In this document: positions 1-8,708 of the stretch, piece after piece
How the letters are laid out: every line of letters begins with the position of its first letter
How positions within the stretch are numbered: position 1 is the stretch's first letter
Assembly: GCA_021413845.1 (NCBI GenBank)
Contig: JAIOPP010000164.1
Span: forward strand, 1-38,781
Length of the DNA stretch: 38,781 nt
DNA from: Planctomycetia bacterium
GTDB taxonomy: Bacteria > Planctomycetota > Planctomycetia > Pirellulales > PNKZ01
Direction: 5' to 3'
Notes under the pieces: generated by a model
What the model was told of the DNA's origin: nothing
Seen by the model: only the letters and a program-made list of their open reading frames with translations
Databases searched by the model: none
Made by a program: the position numbers and the translations under genes

Positions 1-1059
1 CGCTCGATCACTCACGAAGATTCGCAGCACGCGCAAGGTTCGGTCCGTTTTCTCAGCGGTCGACACACTCCGAGCGTCGATCCGATTTCCGAGTTTCCGT
101 GCGTCGGGCCGATCGTGGCCAAGATGCGCGAACATCGGCAACTCGGCGTCCCGAACCATGTTGCCAGTTCGGCCCGCGCCTACGGCGACGGCAGCGCGTA
201 CCTCGGCGAATCGACGATGCCGTTCGTGGTCGGCGGCAATCCCGGGGCACCGGGCTTCAAGGTGCCGAATCTCGCCGTGAGTTCCGCGCTCAAGGGTCGC
301 CTCGGCGACCGCGCCGCGTTGCTGAAAGCGTTCGACACATTTCGCCGTGAGGCCGACGGCTCCCTCTCGATGTCGTCGATGGATGCTTTCAACCAACGTG
401 CTTTAGACCTGCTCACCAGCGAGAAGGCTCGCCAAGCGTTCGACCTGACATTCGAGAGCGAAGCGACTCGCGATCGCTACGGCCGGCATGAATGGGGCCA
501 ACGTGCCTTGCTCGCCCGCCGGCTCGTCGAAGCGGGCTGCAGTTTCGTGCGGATGGACATGAACAATCCCAACGTGCCCGGCGTCGATGAAACTCGCACC
601 GCCGGCAACTGGGACATTCATGCCGTCAACGGCGATCTCTATTACGATCTCGGCGTGCGCTTGGCGCCGTTCGACAAGGCGGTCGCGGCCTTGATCGAAG
701 ACATCTACGATCGCGGACTCGATCGCAAGACGATGTTGATCGTCGCCGGCGAATTCGGCCGCACTCCGCGCGTCAATCCGGCTCGGGGAACACGCTCCGG
801 CGTGATGCAGCCCGGTCGCGATCATTGGCCCGGTGCGCAGTCGGTGCTGATCTCCGGCGGCGGCGCTCGCATGGGGCAAGTTATCGGTTCGACCACCGAC
901 AAAGGTGAGTATCCGAAAGACAATCGCCTCGATCCGAACGACCTGCTCGCCACGGTCTATCGCTTTTTAGGTATCGACTACCACCACGCGTTCCTCGACC
1001 GGAGCGGTCGACCGATGCCGATCCTGCCGCACGGCAATCCGATCGCGGAGTTGTCGTAA
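1..1059 (+). CDS. DUF1501 protein, 5' end cut by window edge
   Basis: The reading frame is open from base 1 to the TAA at 1057-1059 (352 visible codons), so the gene begins outside the window; the first internal ATG at 118-126 is not the start. The visible part opens with the RSITH...H segment that in the paralogue at 9877-11301 lies about 120 residues in, so the Tat signal and N-terminal domain are missing. The alkaline-phosphatase-superfamily signature GEFGRTP is at 748-768 and GRDHWP at 814-831. DUF1501 proteins are exported and common in planctomycetes; no reaction has been assigned to them that I can state. The next gene on the same strand, also DUF1501, starts 95 bp downstream. It is more like the 9877-11301 paralogue (long form, with QPGRDHWP) than its immediate neighbour. 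Confidence 0.9.
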   Translation, partial: RSITHEDSQHAQGSVRFLSGRHTPSVDPISEFPCVGPIVAKMREHRQLGVPNHVASSARAYGDGSAYLGESTMPFVVGGNPGAPGFKVPNLAVSSALKGRLGDRAALLKAFDTFRREADGSLSMSSMDAFNQRALDLLTSEKARQAFDLTFESEATRDRYGRHEWGQRALLARRLVEAGCSFVRMDMNNPNVPGVDETRTAGNWDIHAVNGDLYYDLGVRLAPFDKAVAALIEDIYDRGLDRKTMLIVAGEFGRTPRVNPARGTRSGVMQPGRDHWPGAQSVLISGGGARMGQVIGSTTDKGEYPKDNRLDPNDLLATVYRFLGIDYHHAFLDRSGRPMPILPHGNPIAELS

Positions 1060-1154
1060 GGCTTCGAGTGCGACCGTAGGCGAAAATTTGAAGCGGAGAT
1101 AAGCGTCGGAGACCGGCTCCTCAGCGTGATGCGAGGCATTACAGGAATTGCTTC

Positions 1155-2633
1155 ATGTCCAGCGACTTTCGTGCAAGGCCTTGTCAACGTGCGGCACATG
1201 CCGCCCACGCCTTCGTCGACTTTCAAGGAACGACGCGTGAAGGCCTGACCCTGGTCGACCGGCGCGGGATGTTGAAGGCCGGTGCGGCGGGCATCGCCGG
1301 GTTATCACTCCCCGCCTTGCTTCAAGCACGTGCCGAAGCCGCCGACGCAGGGCGTAAGATGCGCGCGCCGAAGAGCGTGATTCTGCTGTGGATGGCCGGC
1401 GGTCCGAGCCAGATCGACACGTGGGATCCGAAGCCCGATCGACCGGAGAACAACCGCGGTCCGTTCGGCGTCACGCAGACGAAGTTGCCCGGCGTCGTCA
1501 TTTGCGAGCACTTGCCGAAGCAGGCGGCGATGCTCGACAAGTTCACGATCATTCGCTCCGTCGACGCGCGACACAGCAATCACGAACCGAACAAAGTCTT
1601 TCAAACGGCGAACCTCACTGCCGAAGCCCGCACGAATCCCGAAGCGGAGCACTATCCCGCCTTGGCGTCGGTGATCGCGAAGCATCACGGAGCCAATCAT
1701 CCTTCGATGCCGCCCTATGCGGCGTTCATGAAATCACGCTCGCACTTGGCCTTCGCCGGATATCTCGGCAAGCAGTACGATCCGTTTCTCTGCAGCCAAG
1801 CAACGAAGCTGCCGGTGTATTCGAACGTCGGCATCGACACGGGCGACATGACCGGCGGCGACTTGTTCCAATTGCCGACTGGCCTCTCCATCGATCGACT
1901 TCACGATCGTCGGGCGTTGCTGCAGCGATTCGACCAAATGCGCTCGGGCCTTGATCAGTCGGGCTCGATGCAAGCCCTTGATGTCTATCAGCGGCAAGCG
2001 GTCGACATGCTGCTCGGCGAGCGAGCCCGCAACGCGTTCGACGTGGAGCGCGAGCCGCAAGCCGTCCGCAACCGATACGGCAAACATCTGTGGTGTCGGC
2101 AGGCATTGATCGCGCGGCGTTTGGTCGAGGCGGGTACGGCCTTCGTCACGCTCGACCTCAGCTACCATTCCGCTTCCGGCACATGGGATACTCACGGCGA
2201 CAATATCCCTCCCTACGGCGGCATCAAGAACGGCCTCGGTCCGCTACTGCCCCTGTTCGATCATCTCATCACGACGCTCGTCTCCGATCTCGATGAGCGA
2301 GGATTGCTCGACGACGTGCTGGTGATCGCGATGGGAGAATTCGGGCGTACGCCGAACATGGGAACGCAAGGGAGCACCGATGGCCGGAATCATTGGCCCG
2401 TCGTGATGTCGATGTGCATGGCGGGAGGCGGACTCAAGCATGGTCAGATCATCGGAGCCTCGAGCCGCGACGGAGGCGAGATCCACGAGCGACCCGTTAC
2501 TCCGGGCGACCTTGCGGCGACGCTGTTTCGATATTTCGATGTGCCTCAAGACGTGAGCTACCTCGACAATCGAGGTCGCCCGCGCTTCATCTTGGATCAA
2601 GGCGGGAAGCCGATTCGAGAGTTGGTCGGATAG
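1155..2633 (+). CDS. DUF1501 exported protein (492 aa)
   Basis: A full-length DUF1501 protein of the alkaline phosphatase superfamily. A twin-arginine-type signal lies at residues 35-60 (DRRGMLKAG, then an alanine-rich hydrophobic stretch), preceded by an unusually long 34-residue leader that is also present in the paralogue at 12074-13513. GEFGRTP is at residues 394-400 and GRNHWP at 410-415. ATG 1155 has an AGGA about 8 bases upstream and is accepted as the start because the paralogue also has a pre-Tat extension. Expected location is the periplasm or cell surface after folded export by Tat. Its function is unknown; planctomycete DUF1501 genes often sit beside DUF1549/DUF1553 or DUF1592 heme-protein genes, and here a broken one lies downstream. 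It could be co-transcribed with the gene ending at 1059. Confidence 0.9.
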   Translation: MSSDFRARPCQRAAHAAHAFVDFQGTTREGLTLVDRRGMLKAGAAGIAGLSLPALLQARAEAADAGRKMRAPKSVILLWMAGGPSQIDTWDPKPDRPENNRGPFGVTQTKLPGVVICEHLPKQAAMLDKFTIIRSVDARHSNHEPNKVFQTANLTAEARTNPEAEHYPALASVIAKHHGANHPSMPPYAAFMKSRSHLAFAGYLGKQYDPFLCSQATKLPVYSNVGIDTGDMTGGDLFQLPTGLSIDRLHDRRALLQRFDQMRSGLDQSGSMQALDVYQRQAVDMLLGERARNAFDVEREPQAVRNRYGKHLWCRQALIARRLVEAGTAFVTLDLSYHSASGTWDTHGDNIPPYGGIKNGLGPLLPLFDHLITTLVSDLDERGLLDDVLVIAMGEFGRTPNMGTQGSTDGRNHWPVVMSMCMAGGGLKHGQIIGASSRDGGEIHERPVTPGDLAATLFRYFDVPQDVSYLDNRGRPRFILDQGGKPIRELVG

Positions 2634-3087
2634 CCAGTCGGCGAATCGACCGTGCTCTCGCGCTCACTGTAGTCCTCGCGGACGGTTCCCCATCGACGCT
2701 CGCTACGGCACAGGCTTGAGTTCCGTCTCGTCGTCTGTTGAAACGGGGTGTGTGTTCCCAAGTATCGGACGGGTGACAACGCGCGGCGATCCGTAACCGG
2801 AGTATGCGCGGCTTTGGAACGGCAAGGTGAAAAGCGACGCCAAGCCCGACTCGCGGAGAAACCACGGCTCAGGTCGCTCACAGCGGGATGCACTCCTCTA
2901 AAGTGGGGAAAACTAGCGAGGGAAACTCCAGAATGTCCTGTGAAACAACGCAACGTCGATTGCCGGAGTGCTTGCCGGATGGGCTTGGAAGATCAACTTG
3001 TGTTCAGGCATCGATCAACTAAGATTGATGATCCCCGCCTGATATCCTGCCGTCCGCGATCCAATTCGCCTGCACGTCGGCTCTCCG
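2634..3087. other. Intergenic stretch holding repeat copy E
   Basis: No supported gene. The middle is occupied by the extended repeat copy at 2820-2942. From 2943 to 3087 I see no coding pattern and no clear promoter or terminator. Overlapping short open frames here are shadows. Confidence 0.5.
2820..2942 (-). repeat. Dispersed repeat, copy E (extended, degraded core)
   Basis: Matches the extended copy at 11432-11568 over about 120 bp. A perfectly shared 20-base word lies at 2856-2875 here and 11470-11489 there. The part at 2897-2942 is a diverged version of the 55-bp core: read on the minus strand it has gacattctgga and later ccactttag, like the copy at 8611-8665. No open frame is conserved between the two extended copies. 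Confidence 0.7.
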
Positions 3088-4074
3088 ATGCTAATATCCC
3101 TGCTCATTGCGTCGGTTCTTGCCGCCCCCGCCTCGTCGAGATCGCGACGGCCGGAATGTCGAGATAGGGATTGCCGCATTGCGTCGGTTCTTGCCGCCCC
3201 CGCCTCGTCGAGCGGATCGACGACGGGGCTGCGGGTTGATCCCCCCGCGCCGTTGCTCACCGGAGCCGATGCACGTCAGCAACTGTTAGTGACCGCGATT
3301 CATTCAGGGGGGGAAGTCGACGCCACGGATGAGGCGGTATTCGCTTCATCGAACCCCAAGATTGCAACCGTAAGCGAAGATGGAGTCGTGCTCCCGGTCG
3401 GCAACGGCTCGGCCGTAATTTCCGCGACCTTCGACGGCCGATCATCTTCGGTCGATGTTCGTGTCGAACGTGTTGCGGTGTTGCCGTCGCCTCATTTTGC
3501 TCGCGACATTATTCCCCTGCTCACCAAAGCCGGATGCAACTCGGGTGCTTGCCACGGAAAGCAAAGCGGTCAAAACGGTTTCAAGCTTTCAGTGTTCGGT
3601 CACGACGTCGGGGCCGACTATCAAGCGATCGTTTGCGAAGGGCGTGGGCGGCGGTTGTTTCCCTCAGTGCCGCGCGAGTCGCTTTTACTCACGAAGGCTA
3701 CGAATCGAGTGCCGCACGGCGGCGGTGGACGTTTGGAAGAAAACTCGACCGAGTACCGGCGATTGCTTCGCTGAATCGACGCCGGGATGCCGCACGGCAG
3801 CGACGACGCTCCGCAGGTCGTCGCCATCGACGTACAGCCCAAAATTCGAACGATGCGCGAGCGCTCGCAGCAACGACTGCTGGTCACGGCCACGCTGTCC
3901 GACGGCTCGAGCCGCGACGTGACGCATGAGGCGGTTTACACCTCCAACGACGACACGCGAGCGACCGTCGATCAGCACGGTCGTGTCGCCACGAAGATGA
4001 TGGCCGGAGAATCGGCCATCGTCGCTCGCTTCCAAGATCACGTCGCTGCAACCTTCGTTACGGTGCCGTTGAAC
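3088..4074 (+). pseudogene. DUF1549/DUF1553-type Ig-like and heme protein, broken
   Basis: An exported planctomycete protein fragment with, in order: a signal-like segment, a first Big_2-type Ig domain (3225-3470), a cytochrome-like segment with the heme motif CNSGACHG (3536-3560), and a second Big_2-type Ig domain (3800-4070). The frame is interrupted by TGA at 3772-3774 and then continues in the same frame. The context is RRLLR-stop-IDAGMPHG where relatives have RLLRWIxxGxP, so TGG changed to TGA is the simple reading. After TFVTVPL at about 4070 the frame runs straight into repeat copy A, and the DUF1549 and DUF1553 domains that normally follow (several hundred residues) are absent. The gene is therefore both nonsense-mutated and 3'-truncated. 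The start at 3088 is weakly supported, and the N-terminus contains a 72-bp-period duplication. Confidence 0.85.
3105..3212 (+). repeat. 36-bp direct repeat pair in pseudogene leader
   Basis: An identical 36-bp sequence occurs at 3105-3140 and 3177-3212, separated by exactly 36 bp, so the period is 72 bp and stays in frame (24 codons). It encodes the signal-peptide-like words ASVLAAPASS twice in the broken DUF1549-type gene. This looks like a duplication of the signal-peptide region. Confidence 0.9.
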
Positions 4075-4129
4075 CGTGCTGAGTGTCACGACATTCCGTA
4101 CTTTTGTGCGCGAGTTCTCGCCATTCTAG
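4075..4129 (+). repeat. Dispersed repeat core, copy A
   Basis: A 55-bp element beginning cgtgctgagtgtcacgac and ending ctcgccattctag. It is shared with copies at 8611-8665 (same strand), 11513-11568 and 27401-27454 (opposite strand). Its GTGCTG end abuts the truncated 3' end of the DUF1549-type pseudogene. The core contains the partial dyad gcgcgagttctcg. No transposase or target duplication is evident. Confidence 0.8.
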
Positions 4130-4433
4130 CTGAACCAAGCCGGGAATTGCCATCCGCCCGGTTGCTTGGCCGGTGGGGTTGGTAATGATCGAGTGATGGC
4201 CACCGCAACTCGCACGCAACGCCGTTACGATCACCGTCTCCGGAATCTGGTTCGGACTACGCGGGACATTCATTGCGCCGTCCAACGAGGCTAAAGCGCA
4301 TGTGCTCCGCGGAGTTCCGTGCATGTCAAGTCATTTGTCGTTGAATCAGCGAACTGACGTGGACAAAATAGCGAGAACTCTTCCGCTAGAGTCCCGCCAC
4401 ACCACCGGCCAAAGAACGAAGCCTACCCCGTCT
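4130..4433. other. Intergenic stretch with a partial repeat copy
   Basis: No supported gene. The first part follows repeat copy A and resembles no neighbour. A partial, oppositely oriented repeat match lies at 4361-4380. The open frame running into the downstream gene from 4302 crosses this repeat and is not accepted as coding. Confidence 0.5.
4361..4380 (-). repeat. Dispersed repeat, partial copy F
   Basis: The bases acaaaatagcgagaactc resemble actaaaatggcgagaactc in copy C with two or three differences. The match stops after about 20 bases. It lies in inverted orientation relative to copy A, 230 bp away. Such a short match could be chance, but it sits in the same kind of intergenic position. 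Confidence 0.4.
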
Positions 4434-7043
4434 ATGAAGATTCTCACGATTACGTTGCTGCTGGTGCTTGGTAGCACGTGGACGATTCTGGCCGCCGATG
4501 GACCAGCGGCGCCGCAAACGTTGGAATCGGTCAAGGAGCAAGGTCGCGCGAAGTCGCGATTTTTGAAAGAGACCAAGGCCGCGCCCGAGTCCACCGACGC
4601 GCTGCCGCAGGCGAATCTGGCGACCTTTCGCCAATCGATTGACGCGGTCCTCAAAAAGAGCTGCCTCGGCTGCCACGGCCCGCAACGTTCGGAAGGGCGA
4701 CTGCGAATCGATCAATTGAATCCCGACCTGCTCGCCGGCCCCGATGTCGACCGTTGGCGCGAAGTGTACAACGCGCTCGGCAAGTCCGAGATGCCGCCGC
4801 AAGACGCGCCTGAGTTCGTCCTGGCCGAGGCCGAGCGAGGGCGGATCGTCGATTGGCTCGGTGAAGAGTTGAACAAGGCGTCGCTCGTGCGCCGCAACAG
4901 ACAAGTGCATTCGTCGTTTCGTCGACTCACGAAGTACGAATACAACTACGCCCTGCAAGATTTGCTCGGCATCCCGTTCGCGCTCGGGAACAAGCTGCCG
5001 CCGGAACCCGTCTCGGCGGATGGCTTCAAGAACAGTTCGGAACTGCTGCAGATGTCGGCGATGCAGTTCGAGACCTACCGCGAGATCGGGCTCACCGCGC
5101 TCAAGCGCGCCACGGTGATTGGCGAGCGGCCGCGACCGGTCACATACAAGGTCGCTTGGCAGGAACAGATGGATCAAGCGGCCAAGGCGAAGAACGCCAA
5201 ACCGTTCGAGAAGCATGACGATAGCTACAACAAGCACCAGAATCAGCCGCACTTGCTCAGTCGCGAATCGGGGCAGGGCATCGTGTTTACCACCGGCAAG
5301 TCGCTGCCGCTGCCCAACGCGACCATCGAGCAAACGCCGGCCGACACCCCGGTCGTGCTCGTGCTGCCGAAGAACAGCGAAGTGAAGCTCGACTTGGATC
5401 GCTTTCTGCCGGACGAAGGAGTGATGCGTGTGCGCATTCGCGCCGGTCGGACGACAATGAACCCCGACGAGTATGCGAGCCTGCGGTTGATTTTCAGCGC
5501 TCACACCAGCAACAACGCCAACTTCTCGCAGGTCGTCAGCGACCGCGACATTCCGGTGACGGCACCGGCCGACGATCCGCAGTTCGTGCAGTTCGATATT
5601 CCGCTGAACGATATCCAGCGCAATCCGTTTCGCAAGCTCACGACCGCATTCCCGCGCCGCGACGAGTTCGTGCACATTCACAATGTCTCGAATGCCTTCG
5701 GCGGCGAAGAACGGCTCAACGTGGTGATCGACTCGATCGAGATCAGCGCTCCGTACTACGAGCATTGGCCGCCGAAGTCGCACACGGACATCTTTTTTGC
5801 CAGCAGCAACCAAGCCAACGAAGCAATCTACGGTCGCGAGGTGTTGAGTCGCTTTTTGAGACAAGCCTGGCGGCGACCGGTATCGACGCAGGAAGTGGAC
5901 CAGTACATGGCGTTGTTCGCCCAGTATCGACCCAGCTTCGCGACGTTCGAGGAGGCGATGCTCGAGGTGCTGGCCACCGCGCTCGCCAGTCCCGAGTTCC
6001 TGTACCTGACGCAGCGCACATCGGCCGACGACAGAAAGTCGGCCGCCAAGATCAGCCAGCTCGAATTAGCCAGCCGGCTGGCCATGTTTCTCTGGTCGAG
6101 TCTGCCGGACGATGAGCTGCTGACCCTCGCCGAGCAAGGCAAGCTCCGCGAACCGGAAGTCCTCAGTGCTCAAGTGACGCGACTGCTGGCCGATTCGCGA
6201 TCGCGGCGAATGTCGCAGAACTTTGTCGAGCAATGGCTGGGCCTGGATCGCTTGAATAGCGTGACGCATCTCACCGACGCCACGTTGCGCGAGGCACTCG
6301 AGGCCGAGCCGATCGCGTTCTTTGACGAAGTCCTACGGCAGAATCACAGTGTCATGGACTTCATCCATTCCGATTACGCTCTCGTGAACGAGCGGCTGGC
6401 GAGTCACTATCGCATTCCTAAAGTCTTCGGCCCGCACTTTCGCAAAGTGGCCATCACGTCGCAGACGAACCGCGGGGGGCTGTTGACCTGTGCCGCGATC
6501 TTGGCGATGAACTCCGACGGCAAAGACTCGCACCCGCTCAAACGTGGTGTCTGGATGCTCGAGCGCATCTTGCACGATCCGCCACCTCCGCCGCCGCCGA
6601 ATGTGCCGGAAGTCGATTTGACTGACCCGGAGATCTTGAAGATGACGCTCAAGGAGCGGATCGCCGATCATCGCAACAAAGCGGCGTGCAACTCGTGTCA
6701 CTCGCGGATCGACCCTTGGGGCATCGCCTTCGAGAACTACGATGCCCTGGGGGCGTTTCGGACGCACATCAAGAACCAGCCGGTCGATGCCACGGCCGAG
6801 CTCTTTAATCGGCAAACCCTCGCCGGGATGAATGGACTCAAGCAGTACCTGCTCGCCGACCGACAGGATCAATTTGCCAGTGCGATGGTGCACAAGCTGC
6901 TAGCGTATGCCCTCGGCCGATCGCTCACCCTGGGTGATCGTACCGCCATCGACAGCTTGACAGCTCGGTTCCGGCAACGGGATGATCGCCTGGGAGACCT
7001 CGTGCGGTTGATCGTCAGCAGTGATATTTTCAACGCCAAGTAA
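4434..7043 (+). CDS. DUF1592-family c-type heme protein (869 aa)
   Basis: An exported planctomycete protein with the usual domain order. After the signal peptide (residues 1-21) come a cytochrome-like segment with CLGCH at 77-81, a DUF1587-like segment (about 160-225), a central beta-rich insert, a DUF1595-like segment (about 465-525), DUF1592 (about 540-640), DUF1588 (about 640-775, with a second heme-type motif CNSCH at 752-756 followed by RIDPWG), and DUF1585 at the C-terminus (805-869). A run of seven prolines before NVPEVD is also typical of the family. ATG 4434 is chosen because it opens a clean signal peptide (MKILTITLLLVLG); the longer frame from 4302 reads through a repeat. The two heme motifs suggest electron transfer, but no reaction is established. 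The DUF1552 gene starts 16 bp after its stop, the usual partner arrangement, so the two probably form an operon. Confidence 0.92.
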   Translation: MKILTITLLLVLGSTWTILAADGPAAPQTLESVKEQGRAKSRFLKETKAAPESTDALPQANLATFRQSIDAVLKKSCLGCHGPQRSEGRLRIDQLNPDLLAGPDVDRWREVYNALGKSEMPPQDAPEFVLAEAERGRIVDWLGEELNKASLVRRNRQVHSSFRRLTKYEYNYALQDLLGIPFALGNKLPPEPVSADGFKNSSELLQMSAMQFETYREIGLTALKRATVIGERPRPVTYKVAWQEQMDQAAKAKNAKPFEKHDDSYNKHQNQPHLLSRESGQGIVFTTGKSLPLPNATIEQTPADTPVVLVLPKNSEVKLDLDRFLPDEGVMRVRIRAGRTTMNPDEYASLRLIFSAHTSNNANFSQVVSDRDIPVTAPADDPQFVQFDIPLNDIQRNPFRKLTTAFPRRDEFVHIHNVSNAFGGEERLNVVIDSIEISAPYYEHWPPKSHTDIFFASSNQANEAIYGREVLSRFLRQAWRRPVSTQEVDQYMALFAQYRPSFATFEEAMLEVLATALASPEFLYLTQRTSADDRKSAAKISQLELASRLAMFLWSSLPDDELLTLAEQGKLREPEVLSAQVTRLLADSRSRRMSQNFVEQWLGLDRLNSVTHLTDATLREALEAEPIAFFDEVLRQNHSVMDFIHSDYALVNERLASHYRIPKVFGPHFRKVAITSQTNRGGLLTCAAILAMNSDGKDSHPLKRGVWMLERILHDPPPPPPPNVPEVDLTDPEILKMTLKERIADHRNKAACNSCHSRIDPWGIAFENYDALGAFRTHIKNQPVDATAELFNRQTLAGMNGLKQYLLADRQDQFASAMVHKLLAYALGRSLTLGDRTAIDSLTARFRQRDDRLGDLVRLIVSSDIFNAK

Positions 7044-7059
7044 GAGTCAGGAATACTCG

Positions 7060-8457
7060 ATGATCCACCGCAATGCAACGCTCAGTCGCCGGACCTTTCT
7101 GCACGGCACGGGAGTGGCCCTGGCATTGCCGTGGCTGGAGACGTTTGCCGCCGAGCGCTCTGCCACAGACGATACACCCAAGCGGTTCCTCAGTGTCTAT
7201 CATCCCGATGGCGTCGGCTTGCCGCTGAAGTCGGATCCGGCGTGGAAGGATTGGAGCTGGTTCCCTCGCGGCGGCGAGAAGAATTTCGAGCTGACGAAAG
7301 TCCTCGACGTGCTCGATCCGCTGCGCAGCGACATTACAATCTACTCCGGCCTATCGCATCCCGCCGCTCGCCAAGTCCACGGCCACTCGAATGCCGATCA
7401 GTACTTGACCGGTGCTCCGATCGGTGGTCACGGCCCGTATCAGAACACGATCTCGGTCGACCAGGTTTACGCGGCCCATATCGGCGATCGTACACGACAC
7501 GCATCGTTGGTCATGTCGACCAACGGCGGCGTGGGTGGCCCGCGGGGCGCTCAAACGCAATCGTTCAATCGCGAAGGTCGACCGATCCCGGCACTCAACA
7601 AGCCGCGCGATATCTTCAACATGCTCTTCGTCACGAGCAGCAAAGACACGGCCGCCAAGCTAACCCGCAGCAAGAGTGCGCTCGATCTGCTGATCGACCA
7701 CACACGTTCGCTCGGACGTCAACTTTCCAGCCACGATCAAGCGACGCTCAAGCAGTATCTCGACGCGGTGCGCGATACCGAGCTCAAGCTCGCCAAGGCG
7801 CAGCGATGGATCGACACGCCTGTGCCGCAGGTTGATACGCGTAACTTGCATCTCGACGCCGAGCCCAAAGAAGCGCGGCTTTATTTCCAGACGATGTACG
7901 AGCTGATTTATCTCGCGTTTCTAAGCGACTCGACGCGCGTGGCGACATTCCAGTTGGGGCGCGAGAACGGCGAGGGACCGCACGATCTGCTGTCGCTGGC
8001 CGTAGGGCTTGGAGGTGCGCACGGTCTGACACACGCCGTCAAAAAACCCGGCGGCTGGCAGAACCTCGGCACCTACAATCGCTATCAGGCCGAGGAGTTT
8101 GGCCGCTTTGCTCAGCGGCTGCGCGACACGCCCGAGCCCACGGGCAACGGCAATATGCTCGACAACACCGTTGCCATGCACGGCTCGGCGTCGAGCAGTT
8201 TCCATCTCTCGCGCAACTATCCGATCATTTCCGCTGGTGGCAAGAATTTCGGCTTCACCAACGGTCGCTATCTCAAGTTCGGCAAGGGGAATGAAGACAA
8301 TCAGGCTGGTGCTGGAATCGATACCGACGCGGGTTGGACCGGCAAGATCGAAGTGGAAGAACTGCCGTTGGCAAAGCTCTTCGTCACGATCTTACAGCGG
8401 CTTGGCGTCGAGACCGACAAGTTTGGCGGGTACAGCGGGACGTTGAGCCGGGTCTAA
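7060..8457 (+). CDS. DUF1552 exported protein (465 aa)
   Basis: Full-length DUF1552 protein. A twin-arginine signal is at residues 9-30 (SRRTFLHG followed by a hydrophobic stretch ending LPWLE). The C-terminus has the family-typical ending LFVTILQRLGVETDKFG. ATG 7060 has AGGA seven bases upstream and lies 16 bp after the DUF1592 stop; the GTG at 7021 inside the preceding gene is rejected. DUF1552 genes characteristically follow DUF1592 genes in planctomycetes and verrucomicrobia, and the two products are presumed to act together outside the cytoplasm. The biochemical role is unknown. No damage is seen. Confidence 0.92.
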   Translation: MIHRNATLSRRTFLHGTGVALALPWLETFAAERSATDDTPKRFLSVYHPDGVGLPLKSDPAWKDWSWFPRGGEKNFELTKVLDVLDPLRSDITIYSGLSHPAARQVHGHSNADQYLTGAPIGGHGPYQNTISVDQVYAAHIGDRTRHASLVMSTNGGVGGPRGAQTQSFNREGRPIPALNKPRDIFNMLFVTSSKDTAAKLTRSKSALDLLIDHTRSLGRQLSSHDQATLKQYLDAVRDTELKLAKAQRWIDTPVPQVDTRNLHLDAEPKEARLYFQTMYELIYLAFLSDSTRVATFQLGRENGEGPHDLLSLAVGLGGAHGLTHAVKKPGGWQNLGTYNRYQAEEFGRFAQRLRDTPEPTGNGNMLDNTVAMHGSASSSFHLSRNYPIISAGGKNFGFTNGRYLKFGKGNEDNQAGAGIDTDAGWTGKIEVEELPLAKLFVTILQRLGVETDKFGGYSGTLSRV

Positions 8458-8472
8458 CGCGAGCGGCACATT

Positions 8473-8600
8473 CTAGGCCAAGATCGCTTTGGCGATGTTG
8501 CCGTCGACGTTGGTCCGGTGGAAGTCGCGACCGGAGTAACGGTAGGCGAGTCGTTCGTGATCGAGACCCTACAGATACAGGATCGGTGTGCTAGTCCACC
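8473..8600 (-). pseudogene. C-terminal remnant of a DUF1501 gene
   Basis: On the minus strand this reads TPILYL-stop-GLDHERLAYRYSGRDF and ends with NIAKAILA and a TAG at 8475-8473. That is the typical DUF1501 C-terminus (hLhGLDHxxLxxRxSGRDxRLTDVxGxVhxxIL). The internal TAG at 8571-8569 sits where relatives have Leu, so TTG or CTG changed to TAG. Everything upstream of TPILYL is missing, and the fragment ends about 10 bp from repeat copy B. It belongs to a different DUF1501 subgroup from the five intact or edge-cut genes in the window, none of which has this tail. Confidence 0.75.
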
Positions 8601-8610
8601 GACTTTTCGC

Positions 8611-8665
8611 GGTGCTGAGTGTCACGACATTCTGGAATTTCGTGCGCGAGTTCTCGTCATTTTAG
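8611..8665 (+). repeat. Dispersed repeat core, copy B
   Basis: Begins ggtgctgagtgtcacgac and ends ctcgtcattttag. It differs from copy A at a handful of positions, including ccgtacttttg versus tggaatttcg in the middle. Its GTGCTG end faces the broken 5' side of the DUF1501 remnant at 8473-8600. The other end lies about 45 bp from the stop of the minus-strand gene at 8709. Confidence 0.8.
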
Positions 8666-8708
8666 TTGGTCGGGGTCGTTGAACGCCACTCGCACGGTTG
8701 CTCTGCCG

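Noticed and set aside
3105-3212. CRISPR-like repeat-spacer unit (36-bp repeats, 36-bp spacer)
   Set aside because: Only two repeats, in frame within a coding leader, with no further units and no cas genes.
4302-4433. N-terminal extension of the DUF1592 protein
   Set aside because: It reads through a partial repeat copy, and the signal peptide begins at 4434.
4386-5864. A 492-codon open frame on the minus strand inside the DUF1592 gene
   Set aside because: Arginine-, valine- and leucine-rich composition with no family words, lying antisense to a gene with clear domains. It is a codon-bias shadow.
6577-6606. Run of proline codons as a simple-sequence repeat of interest
   Set aside because: A poly-proline stretch before NVPEVD is usual in DUF1588 segments of this protein family.
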